Below are positions 1-7,775 of a stretch of DNA of 36,394 nucleotides, one piece after another. The stretch is taken from assembly GCA_964557975.1 (NCBI GenBank), contig CAZLCG010000018.1:1-36394 (forward strand), read 5' to 3'. Made by a program: the position numbers and the translations under genes. Within the stretch, counting starts at the first letter, position 1, and each line of letters opens with the position of its first letter. The notes beneath the pieces are model-generated. The model saw nothing but the letters and a program-made list of their open reading frames with translations. It was not told where the DNA came from and made no database searches. The stretch comes from Fimenecus sp964557975 (GTDB lineage: Bacteria; Bacillota; Clostridia; Oscillospirales; Acutalibacteraceae).

Positions 1-29
1 CTCCATTCGTCACTTATTTTTTTCTTTTT

Positions 30-54
30 GTAACACATCTATTGTAAACCTACA
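30..54 (-). repeat. Left copy of a window-end inverted repeat
   Basis: Read on the minus strand this 25-mer is nearly the same as 36341-36365 on the plus strand: both begin TGTAGGTTT and end GATGTGTTAC, with a few differences between. The left copy also holds the perfect palindrome TTGTA-N4-TACAA at 42-55. The two copies face outward. A regulator site in front of two outward-reading genes, or a dispersed repeat, would both fit; the function is not known. Confidence 0.5.
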
Positions 55-83
55 AGTCAATAAATAAAACATATTTTTTTGCC

Positions 84-112
84 TTGACAAGAATAAATTA
101 AAATAGTATTAT
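84..112 (+). promoter_or_regulatory. thrS promoter
   Basis: TTGACA at 84-89 and TATTAT at 107-112 are separated by 17 bases, close to the housekeeping sigma-A consensus. Transcription would start about 20 bases before the T-box leader, so the promoter and the attenuator form one control unit for thrS and probably the phosphoesterase gene after it. Confidence 0.8.
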
Positions 113-135
113 ATTTTTGTAAATAATTTTAAATT

Positions 136-380
136 GCCGACGGAGAATGACGGCTTTAAGCTGCGTTTCAGAGAGATTCCGCAGGGCTGAAACGGAGTTA
201 CGCAGGAAAACCCGATACCGCTCCCGAGAGAACGCCGAAAACATTTTGATTAAGGCGTTCCGTGCGACCGCGTTAAGGTCTTTTGAGAGGCGAAGCTTTT
301 TCGCAATACGGGTGGAACCGTGGAATGTAAATTATGAGCATTTCATCCCAATAATTCGGGATGGAGTGCTTTTCTTTTTT
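136..380 (+). promoter_or_regulatory. T-box riboswitch, threonine-specific
   Basis: This leader senses uncharged tRNA-Thr and controls read-through into thrS. The hallmark T-box sequence GGGTGGAACCGTGG lies at about 310-323 and can pair with the tRNA acceptor end in the antiterminator. Upstream, AGAGAG near 170 and the GATACCGCTCCCGAGAG stretch near 214-230 look like Stem I; the ACC triplet at 217-219 is the probable specifier codon, matching Thr. A strong intrinsic terminator (338-380) follows the T-box, as expected for the transcription-attenuation class. The exact left boundary is estimated. Confidence 0.93.
338..380 (+). terminator. T-box attenuator terminator
   Basis: A 12-bp stem (338-349 with 358-369, two G-U pairs) with an 8-base loop is followed by TTTTCTTTTTT. 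It lies directly after the T-box sequence and just before the thrS ribosome site, so it is the conditional terminator of the riboswitch. Confidence 0.9.
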
Positions 381-393
381 GAGAGGAGATAAT

Positions 394-2307
394 ATGGTAA
401 AAGTAACTTTAAGAGATGATGTAAGGGAGTACGAAAAAGGTACTTCGGTTGCCGAAATTGCCAAAAGCATCGGTATGGGGCTTTACAAGGCGGCAGTCGG
501 CGGCAGAATAAACGGCGAATACTGTGATTTGAGAACTCCCGTAAACGAGGACTGTAATCTTGAAATAGTAACCTTCGGCGAGGATGTTGACGGCAAAAAG
601 ACATTTTGGCATACGGCTTCGCATATTTTAGCGCAGGCGGTTAAACGCCTTTACCCCGAAACAAAGCTTGCAATAGGTCCCGCTATCGACAACGGGTTTT
701 ATTACGACTTTGATTCCGACGTTTCGTTCACTCCCGAAGTACTCGAAAAAATCGAGACGGAGATGAAAAAAATCGTCAAAGAGGATCTGCCGCTTGAAAA
801 ATATGAGACAGAGCCGCAGGCGGCGCTTGATTATTTCAAAGAAAACGGCGAAATTTACAAATATGAGCTTATTGAGGAGCATGCAGGCAAGGGAGAAAAA
901 ATAACATTCTATAAGCAGGGCGAATTTAACGAGCTTTGCGCGGGTCCTCACATTATGTCAACGGGCGCGGTCAAGGCGTTTAAGCTTACCGCCTGCACGG
1001 GCGCTTATTGGCGCGGCGACGAAAAGAACAAAATGCTCCGGAGAATTTACGGCGTTGCTTTCCCGAAGGCGGCGCAGCTTGAAGAACATCTCACCAGAAT
1101 AGAGGAGGCGAAAAAGCGCGACCACAGAAAGCTCGGCAGAGAGCTTGGGCTTTTTGCTCTGCGTGACGAAGCGCCGGGTATGCCGTTCTTCCTGCCTAAA
1201 GGTATGGTGCTTCGCAATACTCTTGTTGACTATTGGCACGAGGTTCACAGGAAATGGGGCTATCTTGAAATTTCAACTCCGCAGATCATGAGAAGATCTC
1301 TTTGGGAAACGTCGGGTCACTGGGAACATTACCACGAAAATATGTACACGACGGTAATTGACGGCGAGGACTTTGCAATTAAGCCCATGAACTGTCCGGG
1401 CAGTATATTGGTTTATGATTTGGAGCCTCATTCTTACAAGGAGCTTCCGCTTCGCTACGGCGAGCTGGGCAGAGTCCACAGGAACGAGCTTTCCGGCGCG
1501 CTTCACGGGCTTTTCCGCGTCCGCTGCTTCACGCAGGACGACGCCCATATTTTACTTGCGCCCGAGCAGATCAAGGACGAGGTCATAAGAATAGCGCAGC
1601 TGTTTGACGAGGTTTACAGCCTTTTCGGGCTCCCGTATACAATCGAGCTTTCGACTATGCCCGAGGATCATATCGGCTCAAAAGAGGATTGGGATATTGC
1701 TACAAATGCGCTTGCGGACGCTATAACGAGCGTCGGCAAGACATATGTTATAAATGAGGGCGACGGCGCGTTCTACGGTCCGAAGCTTGATTTCCATATT
1801 GAGGATTCGCTGGGAAGAACTTGGCAGTGCGGTACGGTTCAGCTTGACTATCAGCTCCCAGGCAGGTTTAACCTCGAATATACGGGCGCTGACGGCGAGA
1901 AGCATTGTCCCGTAATGATTCATCGCGTTGTGTTCGGCTCAATCGAGCGCTTTATAGGCGTTATAACAGAGCATTTTGCAGGAGCGTTCCCGCTTTGGCT
2001 TTCACCCGTTCAGGTTAAGGTTTTACCGATTGCCGACAGACATCATGAATACGCCGACAAGGTTAAAAACCGGCTTGAAGAAAAGGGCATAAGAGTTGAG
2101 GTCGACGGGAGAAGCGAAAAAATCGGTTATAAAATCCGTGAGGCACAGCTTCAGAAAATCAACTATATGCTCGTAGTCGGCGACAAAGAGGCTGAGGAAA
2201 ATACCGTTTCCGTCAGAAAGCGCGGCGAGGGCGATATAGGCTCAATAGCTGTAAGCGAGGTTGCCGACAGATTAAAGCAGGAAATTGATACCAAGGCGTT
2301 ACATTAA
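394..2307 (+). CDS. thrS: Threonine--tRNA ligase
   Basis: Class II aminoacyl-tRNA synthetase that charges tRNA-Thr in the cytoplasm. At 637 residues it is full length. It has the N-terminal TGS domain (about residues 1-61), an editing-type second domain with HTASH and CAGPH motifs, the catalytic core with MNCPGS (zinc-ligand Cys334, the same number as in E. coli), GRVHRNE and the C-terminal part of the core (VMIHRVVFGSIERF), then an anticodon-binding domain (PVQVKVLPI onward). The ATG at 394 is chosen over the in-frame upstream ATG at 361 because GAGGAGA lies just before it and 361 falls inside the attenuator stem. The upstream Thr T-box supports the identity independently. The next gene starts 16 bases after the stop, so the two are probably co-transcribed. 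Confidence 0.98.
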   Translation: MVKVTLRDDVREYEKGTSVAEIAKSIGMGLYKAAVGGRINGEYCDLRTPVNEDCNLEIVTFGEDVDGKKTFWHTASHILAQAVKRLYPETKLAIGPAIDNGFYYDFDSDVSFTPEVLEKIETEMKKIVKEDLPLEKYETEPQAALDYFKENGEIYKYELIEEHAGKGEKITFYKQGEFNELCAGPHIMSTGAVKAFKLTACTGAYWRGDEKNKMLRRIYGVAFPKAAQLEEHLTRIEEAKKRDHRKLGRELGLFALRDEAPGMPFFLPKGMVLRNTLVDYWHEVHRKWGYLEISTPQIMRRSLWETSGHWEHYHENMYTTVIDGEDFAIKPMNCPGSILVYDLEPHSYKELPLRYGELGRVHRNELSGALHGLFRVRCFTQDDAHILLAPEQIKDEVIRIAQLFDEVYSLFGLPYTIELSTMPEDHIGSKEDWDIATNALADAITSVGKTYVINEGDGAFYGPKLDFHIEDSLGRTWQCGTVQLDYQLPGRFNLEYTGADGEKHCPVMIHRVVFGSIERFIGVITEHFAGAFPLWLSPVQVKVLPIADRHHEYADKVKNRLEEKGIRVEVDGRSEKIGYKIREAQLQKINYMLVVGDKEAEENTVSVRKRGEGDIGSIAVSEVADRLKQEIDTKALH

Positions 2308-2323
2308 GAAAGGAAGGAAAATT

Positions 2324-3946
2324 ATGGAAGAAAGAACTCCGCTGACCCTGACGGTAATAACGGACACGCATTATTATTCAAAAAAGCTCGGCACAAGCGG
2401 CGCGGCTTACGACAAGGGCAATTCAAAAAGCCAGCTTCTGCTTGAACATGCGCAGGAGGTTCTTGAGGCACTGTTCAGGCAGATAAAAGAGGATAAGAGA
2501 ACGGATATTGTTCTGTTGTCGGGCGACACTACCTCAAACGGTGATTTCGATTCCCATAAAGAGTTTATCGAAATGCTCCGTGACCTTAAAAATTCGGGTA
2601 AGAGGGTGTTTGTGCTTACCGCTACGCACGATTTTCAGGGAGACGGAAAGACCTACGCTTACAGGGGCGACGAAAAGGTGGAGATACCTGCCGCAAAGCG
2701 CGAGGATCTGTACGAAATGTACCGTGAGTTCGGTCCCGACCAGTCAATTGCGCTTCACAGGCAGAGTATGTCCTATGTCGTTCAGCTTGCCGACGGCTAC
2801 CGTCTTTTTGCCATAAACGACGATAAAAATCTGTCGGGAAAAAGCGGTGTTTCGGATGAGCTTTTCGATTGGATCAAGGCTCAGGCGGAGGACGCGCGCA
2901 AAAACGACCAGTTTATTATTGCAATGACGCATCACCCGCTGATTGCTCCTTCGCCGATTTACGGTCTTATAGGCAAAAATGATATGTTCGGCGATTACGA
3001 TATAAGGCGCGAGCAGTTTGCCGATATAGGAATACAGTATATGCTCACGGGGCACACGCACATTCACGATATTGATAAGATTGTGTCCAAAAGGGGAAAT
3101 ACATTTTACGATATTGCCACGGCTTCCACAACGGGCTACCCCGGGACGATCAGAACGGTTGTGCTTGACCCGAAAGCAAAAATGGTTTCAACCACAACGG
3201 GCTTTATTACAGAGCCTGTAACCTTTGATCTCGGCGGAAAAACGCTTCAGGAATACCTTGCGTATCAGCTTACGGGAATGGTACTTGATATGGTCAAGGC
3301 GGCGGGCGGCGATATTGACACCTTTGCAAATATGGTAACCGCCATGAGCATAAAGAAAAAGCTAATATACAAGATAGGCTGGCTCATTAAGCCTTTTGCA
3401 AGGCTGCTTAACAAGCTTAAAATCGGCACTGTTGCAAAATGGACAAAAAAGGAAACAGGACTTAAGCCTGCCGATTACGAGAGCATTAAGGATAAGAGCG
3501 TAGTTGAGTTTATAGTCAGTATGGTGCTTAACCTTTACGGCGGCGAAAACCTATACGACCCCGACGATCCCGAATATAAGATAACGATGGGTCTTGTAAG
3601 CATTATAGACTCTGTGTTCAGGGCGTTACATATTAACGTCCGTAAGCTTATCAAGGCTGCGGACACCCTCGGCGAGTTTGTCGAGCCGCTGCTTCACAAC
3701 TCGGGTATTCCGTCATACGACGCTATTCTGCCTATGATGCCGTTTTATAAGGAGGGCGAGCAGGGACCCGTTCCCGCCGAAGAACCGAAAGCGCCCTCAA
3801 CAGTCAAAAAGAGCAGAAAGGGCGTTCCGATCATCGTTATATCGGTGCTTGCGCTTATTATACTTTTGATACCGCTTCTCCTTGTTTTACTTGTCGGCTT
3901 TATAATCAACCAAATTAAGTTCGGCAAGAAAATGAAAGAGGACTGA
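2324..3946 (+). CDS. Metallophosphoesterase with C-terminal membrane anchor
   Basis: Calcineurin-like phosphoesterase of 540 residues; substrate unknown. The metal-binding motifs are visible in order: D14-T-H16, G67-D68, A-T-H102-D103 in the place of the usual GNHD/E, H203-H204-P, and G-H244-T-H246. A long helical middle region (about 290-480) of unknown role follows. The C-terminus has a Pro-rich linker, a KKSRKG patch and one hydrophobic helix (about 508-530) before a basic tail. No N-terminal signal peptide is seen, so the catalytic domain is probably cytoplasmic and tail-anchored. The ATG at 2324 has AAGGAAGG before it and is preferred to an earlier in-frame ATG at 2285 that overlaps thrS. 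It is likely expressed with thrS and ends at a strong terminator. Confidence 0.85.
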   Translation: MEERTPLTLTVITDTHYYSKKLGTSGAAYDKGNSKSQLLLEHAQEVLEALFRQIKEDKRTDIVLLSGDTTSNGDFDSHKEFIEMLRDLKNSGKRVFVLTATHDFQGDGKTYAYRGDEKVEIPAAKREDLYEMYREFGPDQSIALHRQSMSYVVQLADGYRLFAINDDKNLSGKSGVSDELFDWIKAQAEDARKNDQFIIAMTHHPLIAPSPIYGLIGKNDMFGDYDIRREQFADIGIQYMLTGHTHIHDIDKIVSKRGNTFYDIATASTTGYPGTIRTVVLDPKAKMVSTTTGFITEPVTFDLGGKTLQEYLAYQLTGMVLDMVKAAGGDIDTFANMVTAMSIKKKLIYKIGWLIKPFARLLNKLKIGTVAKWTKKETGLKPADYESIKDKSVVEFIVSMVLNLYGGENLYDPDDPEYKITMGLVSIIDSVFRALHINVRKLIKAADTLGEFVEPLLHNSGIPSYDAILPMMPFYKEGEQGPVPAEEPKAPSTVKKSRKGVPIIVISVLALIILLIPLLLVLLVGFIINQIKFGKKMKED

Positions 3947-3965
3947 ATTTAAATATTAATCTTAT

Positions 3966-4009
3966 GAGTTGAGACAAAGCCTTATGTGGTTTTGTCTCAA
4001 CTCTTTTTT
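3966..4009 (+). terminator. Terminator of the thrS-phosphoesterase unit
   Basis: A 13-bp stem (GAGTTGAGACAAA with TTTGTCTCAACTC) is followed by six T's. It separates the housekeeping unit from the AT-rich island. Confidence 0.92.
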
Positions 4010-4037
4010 GTCCGAATTCAACTAATGAATAAAGTTG

Positions 4038-4066
4038 TTGACAAGTCACATTTAATATGATAATAT
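4038..4066 (+). promoter_or_regulatory. Promoter of the AT-rich island
   Basis: TTGACA (4038-4043), 17 bases, TAATAT (4061-4066) with a TG extension at 4058-4059. It lies between the upstream terminator and the first island gene, and it would read the whole 4117-8372 cluster. It is still close to consensus even though several of the genes are broken. Confidence 0.75.
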
Positions 4067-4116
4067 TGTTACGAGATATAACTATTTTGATGTTCTGTTG
4101 CTTATGGTGGGAAAGT

Positions 4117-4767
4117 ATGTGTAAATATGAAAAGACAATTATTAAAGTGGTTATAATTTATCTTTTTATTTTGCTTAGATTTTATAGTTTAGTTTTCAAC
4201 AATGTTTTTGATTTTGATTATATTGCTTTTCAGACAACAATAGGATAATATTCCTTGTGCATTTTTTATGGGTATTTAACGCTTATTTTTGATAACGACA
4301 TTTTAAGATTTTTATGGAATGACTTAATGGTTGTTCGTTACAAAAGCAGAGTTACTTGGTTTGTTGATACATTTAAAAAAGTTTTCTTTCATCAATTTCT
4401 CTCAGGAGTTGCGGTCTTTTTGCTTATTTGTTTAAGCGGACATATCTATTGTATAAATATTACTATCACAAAAAATATAGTAATTTATTGTGTAGTACTA
4501 TTTGTATACTTGTTGATTATTAATTCTTTTGTTTTGCTCGCAATGACTGTTATTAGAAAGCCAAGCGTTTCAATTAGTTTTGGGATGCTTGTTAATACTG
4601 CTTTTTTATTAATTCAGCATTATTACATAAATATAGAAAATTGTTATCAAAAGCTTTTGTGCATACAAACAGCGCTTGTGTTTATAATTTGGTACCTTAT
4701 TTTTATTCTTTTTGTTGATAGTGATATATACATAAACAGAAATGATTTGTATGTATTTGAAAAATAA
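4117..4767 (+). pseudogene. Membrane protein gene with in-frame stop
   Basis: One reading frame of 217 codons runs from ATG 4117 (GGTGG before it) to TAA 4765-4767, interrupted only by TAA at 4246-4248. Reading through the stop gives a very hydrophobic protein with about six membrane helices. After the stop comes FYG and later VVRYKSR, a pattern also present in the broken gene at 7067-7770 (FYG, then LVRYGRAR), so the two look paralogous. An ATG at 4057 in the same frame overlaps the promoter and is rejected. Translation could restart at TTG 4255 and give about 170 residues. It resembles the integral membrane component of a small ABC export/immunity system, but I do not recognise a named family. 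Base composition is much more AT-rich than thrS. A sequencing error is possible. Confidence 0.6.
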
Positions 4768-4773
4768 AAAATA

Positions 4774-4815
4774 GAAGGGGATTTTAATGTTGTGTTAATT
4801 ATTAGAAATAGTTTT
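4774..4815 (+). other. Possible remnant start of a deleted gene
   Basis: A good ribosome site (GAAGGGGA, 4774-4781) precedes ATG 4787, but the frame stops after three codons. A one-frame shift reads VLIIRNSF before double stops, which is like the beginning of an ABC-2 type permease. This may be the stump of a permease gene lost by deletion. The evidence is short and weak. Confidence 0.25.
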
Positions 4816-4846
4816 TAGTAATATTTGATGTATCAGGAGGGAAAAC

Positions 4847-5242
4847 ATGAAAAAAAGAATTATCAGTTTATTTGTTTGCGCATTAATTATTTTGTGTATG
4901 TAAATAACTGCAAACGCTGCGTGGACAAGAACATATGAAGTCAGTTATAAGGCAGAACATACATATTCCGATTTCACAAAAATACCTGACGAAAAGAAAG
5001 TTACAAGCCTTACGCATAATGCAATTCAGGGTTCAGAAAAAACAAGTTGGACAACTCCTAAAATGGGTATCGTTGATACGGATCATATTGGTATGACTGC
5101 ATTATGCTCGTATTATAGCAATCCAATTGTTGCTTTTTCTTATGCAAGGAACGGAGAATATTACAATGTTGATATTTATGGTTCTCCGAATCAAACTGGT
5201 ATTGACACTATGAAAATTAAATTTGATTTAGATTACTCATAA
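4847..5242 (+). pseudogene. Secreted protein gene with stop in signal peptide
   Basis: CAGGAGG lies six bases before ATG 4847. The frame is 131 codons long and is broken only by TAA 4901-4903 (codon 19). Read through, it begins with a classical signal peptide: MKKR, a hydrophobic stretch, then ITANA-A as a likely signal peptidase I site. A mature chain of about 105 residues follows, rich in Tyr, Thr and Ser with a single Cys, ending KFDLDYS, and probably beta-rich. A CAA-to-TAA change would explain the stop. Its place beside ABC transporter genes is typical of a bacteriocin or other exported effector, but the sequence matches no family I know. It is non-functional as written unless the stop is suppressed or is an error. 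Confidence 0.6.
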
Positions 5243-5251
5243 GCAAAGAAT

Positions 5252-5282
5252 ACATTCCCCGAAACTATGGTTCGGGGAATGT
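5252..5282 (+). other. Perfect hairpin after the secreted-protein gene
   Basis: A 12-bp perfect stem (ACATTCCCCGAA with TTCGGGGAATGT) with a 7-base loop sits 10 bases after the stop of the secreted-protein gene and about 20 bases before the next gene. No T-run follows on either strand, so it is not a standard terminator. It may be a partial terminator or a 3'-end stabiliser that raises expression of the upstream gene relative to the transporter. Confidence 0.6.
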
Positions 5283-5302
5283 AAAAAGAGTTGGAAATTA
5301 TT

Positions 5303-6133
5303 ATGAAAAGAGATTTTGAAACCGAATTTTTAACTTTGAATGACGAATATTCTGTAAAATACAACAAGCTAAATTTAAAAATCAACCTTTATACATATAT
5401 TTTGGCTTTCCTTGGCTTGCTTACAGGCTGCTTTATAAAGCTTGCGATTTATTACAGTTGTTATATATTCTTTATTTTTATGTCTGTTGTATTATTTATT
5501 GCCGATGCGGCAGTTATAAAATTGATTAAAAGGAATAATAACGTATTAAATGCGATTTCAAAGAGCTATGTGAAAAACTGCTGTGAACTGAAAAAAGATG
5601 CTGCTTTTGAAAACACGGAAATTGTGAGCGCATATCAAGGCACGCGGGATATTAAAATCAGTGTATTCACTGTGGTATCAATAGTGATTACAGCGGCTGT
5701 TATGCTCGGTATATTTAGCTGGCTTCAGGATTATTCAATACAAAAGTGGTTCGATTATAAATCGCTGAGACCTTTTATGGCAGAGGATCTCGGACGTTAT
5801 CAAAACAGTGTAAGTTACGATGAAACAGGCGGCGGTAACAAGGAGGAAGATCCCGACCTTTTAAGGTCGTACACAAGAGATGAGTTAACGGAAATGTTTT
5901 CGTCGGATAAGAAAAACGACGCGGATAAGGATATTATAATATCATATTCAGACAATTATGACGGCGCTTTAATTCTTGACGCTCACTACAGCTTTACAGA
6001 CCCTTTCGGGAGAGATTTTTGGGTGCTTATCTTTTACCGTATAAAAGATGGCGTGCCTGTTTATACATATTCTGACGTAAGGCCGTCGGGAACAAGGGTG
6101 GAGCTCGACAAATACGGTTTGTCATATCTTTGA
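5303..6133 (+). CDS. Unknown membrane protein with extracellular C-terminal domain
   Basis: I do not recognise this 276-residue protein. It has two closely spaced membrane helices (about 29-48 and 52-73), a basic loop, a third helix (about 118-138), then a soluble C-terminal part of about 135 residues that is acidic in the middle (NKEEDPD, KKNDADKD) and ends with a beta-rich stretch (FGRDFWVLIFYRI, VPVYTYSDVRPSG). By topology the C-terminal part probably faces outside. The ATG at 5303 is the first plausible start, although its ribosome site is weak; it may be coupled to upstream translation. It lies between the secreted-protein gene and the ABC permease, so a role in immunity, sensing or export is a guess from context only. 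Confidence 0.65.
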   Translation: MKRDFETEFLTLNDEYSVKYNKLNLKINLYTYILAFLGLLTGCFIKLAIYYSCYIFFIFMSVVLFIADAAVIKLIKRNNNVLNAISKSYVKNCCELKKDAAFENTEIVSAYQGTRDIKISVFTVVSIVITAAVMLGIFSWLQDYSIQKWFDYKSLRPFMAEDLGRYQNSVSYDETGGGNKEEDPDLLRSYTRDELTEMFSSDKKNDADKDIIISYSDNYDGALILDAHYSFTDPFGRDFWVLIFYRIKDGVPVYTYSDVRPSGTRVELDKYGLSYL

Positions 6134-6145
6134 TTTTTAAAGGCG

Positions 6146-7051
6146 GTGAGTAATATCTTATTTTTAAACGAAATTAAAAGGAGTTTTAAAAATTATCTTA
6201 ACGCGGCATATTTTATTGTTTTGCCGATCGTATGGTTTTTAGGAACAGAGACAATAAGATATAATATTGCTTTTTTGAAAAACGGAGTAAACTCGGCATT
6301 GAGTAATTCGGGTATAAGCCAAAGCGTTATCGAAGCGGCTGAAGCGCAGTTGAACGCTCAAAACGGATTTATGGTGTTTATGGAAGGCGTTTCGGAGTTT
6401 TATGTTTCGGTTGCGGTTGCCCTGATAGTCGGCTTGACTTGCTCTTCTGCTTTTGCTTACGATAAAAATACTTGCTTCGGAAATAGCATAATTACAAGAG
6501 AAAAATTTAAAAAATACTTTATTTATAAGGCTGTGAGCACTTTCGCAGTACCGTTTATTATGATTTTTACGGTTCTTACATTAGTTTTTATTGCAGCACT
6601 TATAATTTATTCTCCTACGAAGCCCACGCAGGCGTTTAACTTTTCAATGAATACCGAAAGCTCTTTCACCGTTATGTTTTTCGAGCATTATTGGTTTTCG
6701 TGCTTTTTTATGATTTTTACACTTTCGCTGTTCGGCGGATTATACGCTCTGCTCGGAATGGGAATAGGTTTTGCAACCTCAAACAGATTTATTATAAGCA
6801 TTTCCCCGTTTGCAATATATATCTTATGCACTTTGATCCCACAGTTTTTCAGCCTAAAGTCACCTGTTTCAAAATACCTTGCTTGGATATTTCCAAGTTA
6901 TTTTACAGGTGTATTTATTGGAAATGATTATTGGTACACAGAACTTCCTAAGACGGTTGCTTATTTTGTCCATATTTCCGTATTGGCAGTTCCTGCTGTA
7001 ACGCTGCTGTATCTTTTATATAGAAAGAACTATAAACAATACATAAAATAA
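6146..7051 (+). CDS. ABC-2 type transporter permease
   Basis: A 301-residue integral membrane protein with about six hydrophobic helices, a large first extracellular loop (about residues 40-85) and the general look of ABC-2 permeases that pair with BcrA-type ATPases. It is the intact permease of the cluster and probably works with the ATPase at 7776-8372. The only candidate start is GTG 6146, because an in-frame TGA lies at 6131; however, the purine-rich AAAGGCGG runs directly into that GTG, giving almost no spacing, so initiation may depend on coupling to the gene ending 12 bases upstream. Substrate unknown. Confidence 0.7.
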   Translation: MSNILFLNEIKRSFKNYLNAAYFIVLPIVWFLGTETIRYNIAFLKNGVNSALSNSGISQSVIEAAEAQLNAQNGFMVFMEGVSEFYVSVAVALIVGLTCSSAFAYDKNTCFGNSIITREKFKKYFIYKAVSTFAVPFIMIFTVLTLVFIAALIIYSPTKPTQAFNFSMNTESSFTVMFFEHYWFSCFFMIFTLSLFGGLYALLGMGIGFATSNRFIISISPFAIYILCTLIPQFFSLKSPVSKYLAWIFPSYFTGVFIGNDYWYTELPKTVAYFVHISVLAVPAVTLLYLLYRKNYKQYIK

Positions 7052-7066
7052 AACAGGGCGGAATAT

Positions 7067-7770
7067 ATGGTTGCAATAAATGATTTAAGACATATTTTAA
7101 GTATAAAAAGGTTTATAATCTTTTTTGCAGTTAATTTGATTAACGATACAGTTTCCCTATCAAATGCCCTAAACTTAAATCAGAATGAGATAACTGACAG
7201 CGTGCTGTATTATTTATTTGACCGCTTTTTTGTACGGATATAAGCGTGTTGACTTTCGTACAATTCATCAGCTTTTACGGCATTTTTGTTTACTTAGGCG
7301 TTGAGCGTGTGCGTCAGGACAATCAAAAATACGGAGTTTATTACCTTGTCCGATACGGCAGGGCGCGTTATGTGACGGGTAAAAATTTTTCAAACATAAT
7401 ATTTGTATTTTTTATCTGTTTCATATCAATACTTCAAAGCTTTTTCAGCCATAGGATTATGGGAATTCATATATCGTTAATGCAATATACTACGGTAATG
7501 CTGTTATCGTTTATAATAGCTTTTTTATCGATGCAGACAGCGCTCTTTGTCTATTATATATTAAAGAATTCCAACATCTCGTTTTTATCTGCTTTTGCGG
7601 TTCTGACTGCGTTTTCGGTAACGCTCAGTATCAAAAAAATCGGTGTGCCTACCGAGGATAATATTGATATGATTTATTGCTATGCGTTTATATCGGAATT
7701 GATTTTGACTTTTGTTAATATAGGCGTTATGCTGAAAAATGACTTTATCACTACTAAGATCAAGGAGTAA
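7067..7770 (+). pseudogene. ABC-associated membrane protein, frameshifted at T6
   Basis: ATG 7067 follows AGGGCGG and encodes 58 residues ending ...YYLFDRFFVRI before TAA 7241. The coding signal continues in the next frame (open from 7222), giving ISVLTFVQFISFYG, then YYLVRYGRARYV and several membrane helices to TAA 7768-7770. Adding one T to the six-T run at 7226-7231 joins both parts into one protein of about 234 residues. The product is related in pattern to the other broken gene at 4117-4767 and is probably the second membrane subunit of the transporter. The downstream part could be translated from GTG 7246, but it has no good ribosome site. Real mutation, slippage-based switching and sequencing error are all possible. 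Confidence 0.65.
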
Positions 7771-7775
7771 AAAAT

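Noticed and set aside
4057..4119. Upstream ATG 4057 as start of the first island gene
   Set aside because: It lies inside the promoter (4038-4066), upstream of the likely transcription start; ATG 4117 has a ribosome site.
4246..4903. Reassigned TAA codon, because two island genes have in-frame TAA
   Set aside because: thrS, the ABC permease and tuf all end in TAA at normal positions, so TAA is a working stop here; independent mutations are simpler.
4847..5242. Lactococcin 972-type bacteriocin
   Set aside because: The context is similar (secreted precursor beside a BcrA-like ATPase), but the mature sequence lacks the residues I would expect, and the large DUF1430-type protein is absent.
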